Assembly (NCBI GenBank): GCA_038211505.1
Contig: JBBQVO010000075.1
Coordinates: 1 to 14,541, forward strand
Source of the DNA: JBBQVO01 sp038211505
GTDB taxonomy: Bacteria > Chloroflexota > Dehalococcoidia > DSTF01 > JACRBR01
Reading direction: 5' to 3'
DNA length: 14,541 nucleotides
Shown: in pieces, positions 12,149 through 14,541 of the stretch
Numbering within the stretch: position 1 is the first letter of the stretch
How the letters are laid out: every line of letters starts with the position of its first letter
The notes under the pieces: generated by a model
Told to the model about the DNA's origin: nothing
The model's input: only the letters and a program-made list of their open reading frames with translations
Databases searched by the model: none
Made by a program: the position numbers and the translations under genes

Positions 12149-14541
12149 GCCTAGAACAACCAAACATCCCGTACGGCGGCACGACGGGCGATCGCCTCAA
12201 AGCGTTCGCTGTGAACGCCGAGACGCGCGAACGGGTGAGCGTCCTCGCCACGAAGTACTGGGAGTACGGCGCCTACGGCTTCCTGGTGATCTTCGCCGCC
12301 GTGCTGCGGTTCTACAACCTCGGCGCCCGGGCGATGCACCACGACGAGAGCCTGCATGGCTTCTTCAGCTACGGCTTCTCGAAGGGACTGCACCAGTTCT
12401 TCACGTTCGGCACCGGCAACGTCGATGGATACGAGCACGTGCCGTTCATGCACGGCCCGTTCCAGTTCATCGCGAACGGCACGGTGATGGCCATCCCGTT
12501 CATCGGCGACGGGGACTACCAGGCCCGCATCGTGGCGGCGACGCTGGGCACCGCAATGGTGTTCATGCCGTTCCTGCTCCGCAAGCAACTCGGTACGATC
12601 GGCGCGCTGGCGGCGGCCGCATTCATCGCGTTCTCGCCCACGTTGCTCTACTACAGCCGCTTCACACGCGAAGACATCTACACGGCGTTCTGGACGCTCG
12701 GCATCGTCATCTTCGCCTGGCGCTACATGGCGACTAAGCAGGATCGCTACCTGTTCCTGACGGCAGGCTTCATGGCCGGCTCCTTCTGCACGAAGGAGAC
12801 GACGTTCATGACGGTCGCCGCTTTCTTGATCTTCTTCGACTACCTGTTCGCCATCCACGTCACCGACAAGATCCGCGCCAAGTCCCAATCGACGTGGTCA
12901 TCGGCGCGATACGGCGCCACGATCGCCGGCATGATGATCGCGTCTCCGCTCATCGCCATCGGCTGGTTATTCATCGAGGATTGGCGAAAGAAATACGAAC
13001 TCGATGAGCTGCCACCGCAGGCCAACTTGATGATCGTCATGGGGTCGCTGGCGCTGCCGCAATACGCCGCCGGCGTGCAGCTGCTTCCATTCTTCGGCAA
13101 GGAGTGGCGCAACCGCGAGTCCGACAACGCCGCCACGCACATCGCCTCGCCGGAGTTCCGTGTCGCCATGGTGTCGATCTTCGGACTGATCGGCGTCTCT
13201 ACGGCGATCGGCCTGCTCTGGCGGCCGCGGACGTGGCTCATCGCCGCGCTCTGCTTCTGGGTGCCGTTCATCCTCCTATACACGACGTTCTTCTCCAACC
13301 CGCAGGGCTTCTTCTCTGGCATCTGGGGTTCGATGGACTACTGGATCAGCCAGCAGGATGTCCGCCGCGGCAACCAGCCCGACTACTACTACTTCATCAC
13401 GATCCCCGTGTACGAGTTCCTGCCGCTGGCGCTCTCCATCGCTGCGGTCCTGTACTACACAATCCGCGGCAAGCTCTCGAACGCGCTGATCGTCGGCGGC
13501 GGATTGCTCGCGATCCTGCTGCTCCTGGCGTTGCCGCCGGGACCTGACATTCAGAAAGTGTCATCGTTCCACATCATCCTCCCGTTCACCCTCGTTGTCG
13601 TCGGGCTCATGCTGTTCCCGATGGATCACTTCAACCGATTCCTCATGTTCTGGCTCGTCATCACGGCGTTCGCGCTCACGGTCGCGGGCGAGAAGATGCC
13701 GTGGCTCAACGTGCACATCGCGCTGCCGCTGGCGATCCTCGCCGGCCGCTTCGTCGGCGACATGACGGAGCGCAGCGATCTGCGCGCCGACTTACCCAAG
13801 CTCGAGCGATTGGCGCCATTCGCCTATGCGGCGGTAGCGTCGGCGTTAGCGATCCTTGTGTTCGTGATCGTCGGCCCGTTCTCACTGGCGTCTGTCGGCG
13901 GTTGGATTCTGGCGATCGTAGCCGCTGTCGCCGTCTACTGGGCGTACAGTGGATACAGCCGCAAGACGGCGCTACAGGTGGCGATGGTCGGCGCCGTCGC
14001 GGCGTTCACGATCTTCTCGCTCCGTGCCGGCGTCCTCGCCTCGTGGGGCCACCCGAACAGCGTCTTCGCGAAGGACGACGGGCTCGCGACGAGCGACCAC
14101 GGTGATGTGCCCGTCGAACTGCTCGTCTACACGCAGACGTCCGGAGACATTCCGAAACTTCAGGCTGAGATCGACAAAGCCGCGAAGCAGTCCGGCCTCG
14201 GCAAGAAGATGCCGGTCGTTGTTGACTCGACCGACGGATACACGTGGCCGTGGGCGTGGTACCTCCGCGACTACACCGCCGTCTCCTATACGACGATCTC
14301 ACAGGGCTACACGCCGCCGGCAGGGGCAATCCTGCTGATCTCGCGCGGCGCCGCTTCCAACGTGAATCTCGGCGATCAGTACGGCGAAGGCGTCCCGTAC
14401 CACCACCGCCGCTGGTTCCCCGAGGAGTACCGCGAGGGCGGCACATACTCGCCGCAGGACTTCTTTGGCGACCTCTTCTCGAAGAGCGCGTGGTCGAGCT
14501 GGCTCGATTACTGGGTGCGCCGCACGCCGCCGGCCGAGATC
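12145..14541 (+). CDS. TIGR03663/Agl23-like GT-C-type membrane protein (cut by right edge)
   Basis: The frame stays open for 799 codons to the window end, so the C-terminus is missing. The N-terminal third resembles the dolichyl-phosphate-mannose protein mannosyltransferase (PMT/GT-C) fold. The family's few invariant residues are present: the DE pair D67-E68 in HHDESLHG after the first helix, H103-G104-P105, and the arginine region R172/R175 in SRFTRED. T216-K-E-T-T and G515-E-K-M-P-W-L-N-V-H524 are further conserved blocks between helices. After many membrane helices comes a soluble domain (from about 640) with the VDSTDGYTWPWAWYLRDY segment. It starts with the ATG of an ATGA overlap, with GGTGAGG at 12128-12134 as Shine-Dalgarno sequence. 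The family is known to occur beside TIGR03662 proteins, as here. It is likely a lipid-linked sugar transferase or flippase helper; substrate and acceptor are unknown. Confidence 0.9.
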   Translation, partial: MSLEQPNIPYGGTTGDRLKAFAVNAETRERVSVLATKYWEYGAYGFLVIFAAVLRFYNLGARAMHHDESLHGFFSYGFSKGLHQFFTFGTGNVDGYEHVPFMHGPFQFIANGTVMAIPFIGDGDYQARIVAATLGTAMVFMPFLLRKQLGTIGALAAAAFIAFSPTLLYYSRFTREDIYTAFWTLGIVIFAWRYMATKQDRYLFLTAGFMAGSFCTKETTFMTVAAFLIFFDYLFAIHVTDKIRAKSQSTWSSARYGATIAGMMIASPLIAIGWLFIEDWRKKYELDELPPQANLMIVMGSLALPQYAAGVQLLPFFGKEWRNRESDNAATHIASPEFRVAMVSIFGLIGVSTAIGLLWRPRTWLIAALCFWVPFILLYTTFFSNPQGFFSGIWGSMDYWISQQDVRRGNQPDYYYFITIPVYEFLPLALSIAAVLYYTIRGKLSNALIVGGGLLAILLLLALPPGPDIQKVSSFHIILPFTLVVVGLMLFPMDHFNRFLMFWLVITAFALTVAGEKMPWLNVHIALPLAILAGRFVGDMTERSDLRADLPKLERLAPFAYAAVASALAILVFVIVGPFSLASVGGWILAIVAAVAVYWAYSGYSRKTALQVAMVGAVAAFTIFSLRAGVLASWGHPNSVFAKDDGLATSDHGDVPVELLVYTQTSGDIPKLQAEIDKAAKQSGLGKKMPVVVDSTDGYTWPWAWYLRDYTAVSYTTISQGYTPPAGAILLISRGAASNVNLGDQYGEGVPYHHRRWFPEEYREGGTYSPQDFFGDLFSKSAWSSWLDYWVRRTPPAEI

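Noticed and set aside
12129..12737. 202-residue plus-strand open frame at the start of the last gene
   Set aside because: It is the wrong frame of the GT-C-type gene that runs from 12145 to the window end with conserved DE and HGP residues.

Overview
The window looks like GC-rich chromosomal DNA of a member of the Chloroflexota (my best guess is a Dehalococcoidia- or SAR202-like lineage). Three things point there. The last two genes are a Chlor_Arch_YYY membrane protein followed by its usual partner, a pair whose known range is mainly Chloroflexi and archaea. The chromosomal cluster rnc-smc-ftsY is present. Half or more of the start codons are not ATG. I see no phage, plasmid, insertion sequence, CRISPR array, tRNA or rRNA. 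Both edges cut a gene.

Layout: (1) 3-1378, plus strand: the C-terminal half of a DinG/XPD-type helicase overlaps a small GNAT acetyltransferase by 4 bases. (2) 1379-1482: a convergent junction with two stem-loops. (3) 3432-1483, minus strand: a tightly overlapping operon of a CCA-adding enzyme (cca), a 103-residue Cys/His-rich zinc-finger-like protein and a 120-residue two-helix membrane protein. Its -10 box sits exactly where a leaderless cca mRNA would start. (4) 3433-3728: a divergent control region. It has the best promoter of the window, firing to the right, and about 240 nt of untranslated leader with long-range pairing and a terminator-like hairpin before rnc. (5) 3729-9369, plus: rnc (RNase III), smc (overlapping rnc by 11 bases) and ftsY, the SRP receptor. 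ftsY has its own probable promoter, a strong Shine-Dalgarno sequence and, by position, a CTG start. (6) 9370-9508: a very strong two-part intrinsic terminator that ends only 11 bases before the next ATG. (7) 9509-14541, plus: two large polytopic membrane proteins overlapping as ATGA, the Chlor_Arch_YYY (DUF2298) protein and a TIGR03663/Agl23-like GT-C-type protein that runs off the right edge.

How the genes work together: rnc, smc and ftsY are housekeeping (RNA processing, chromosome organisation, membrane targeting). cca matures tRNA. The final pair probably forms one lipid-linked glycan transfer or flipping module in the cytoplasmic membrane. It is poorly characterised and is the best candidate here for undescribed biology. 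The other leads are the structured rnc leader, an RNase III in which one of the four catalytic acidic positions is Arg, the small cross-brace zinc protein made with the CCA enzyme, and the terminator placed directly against the start of the membrane-protein pair.
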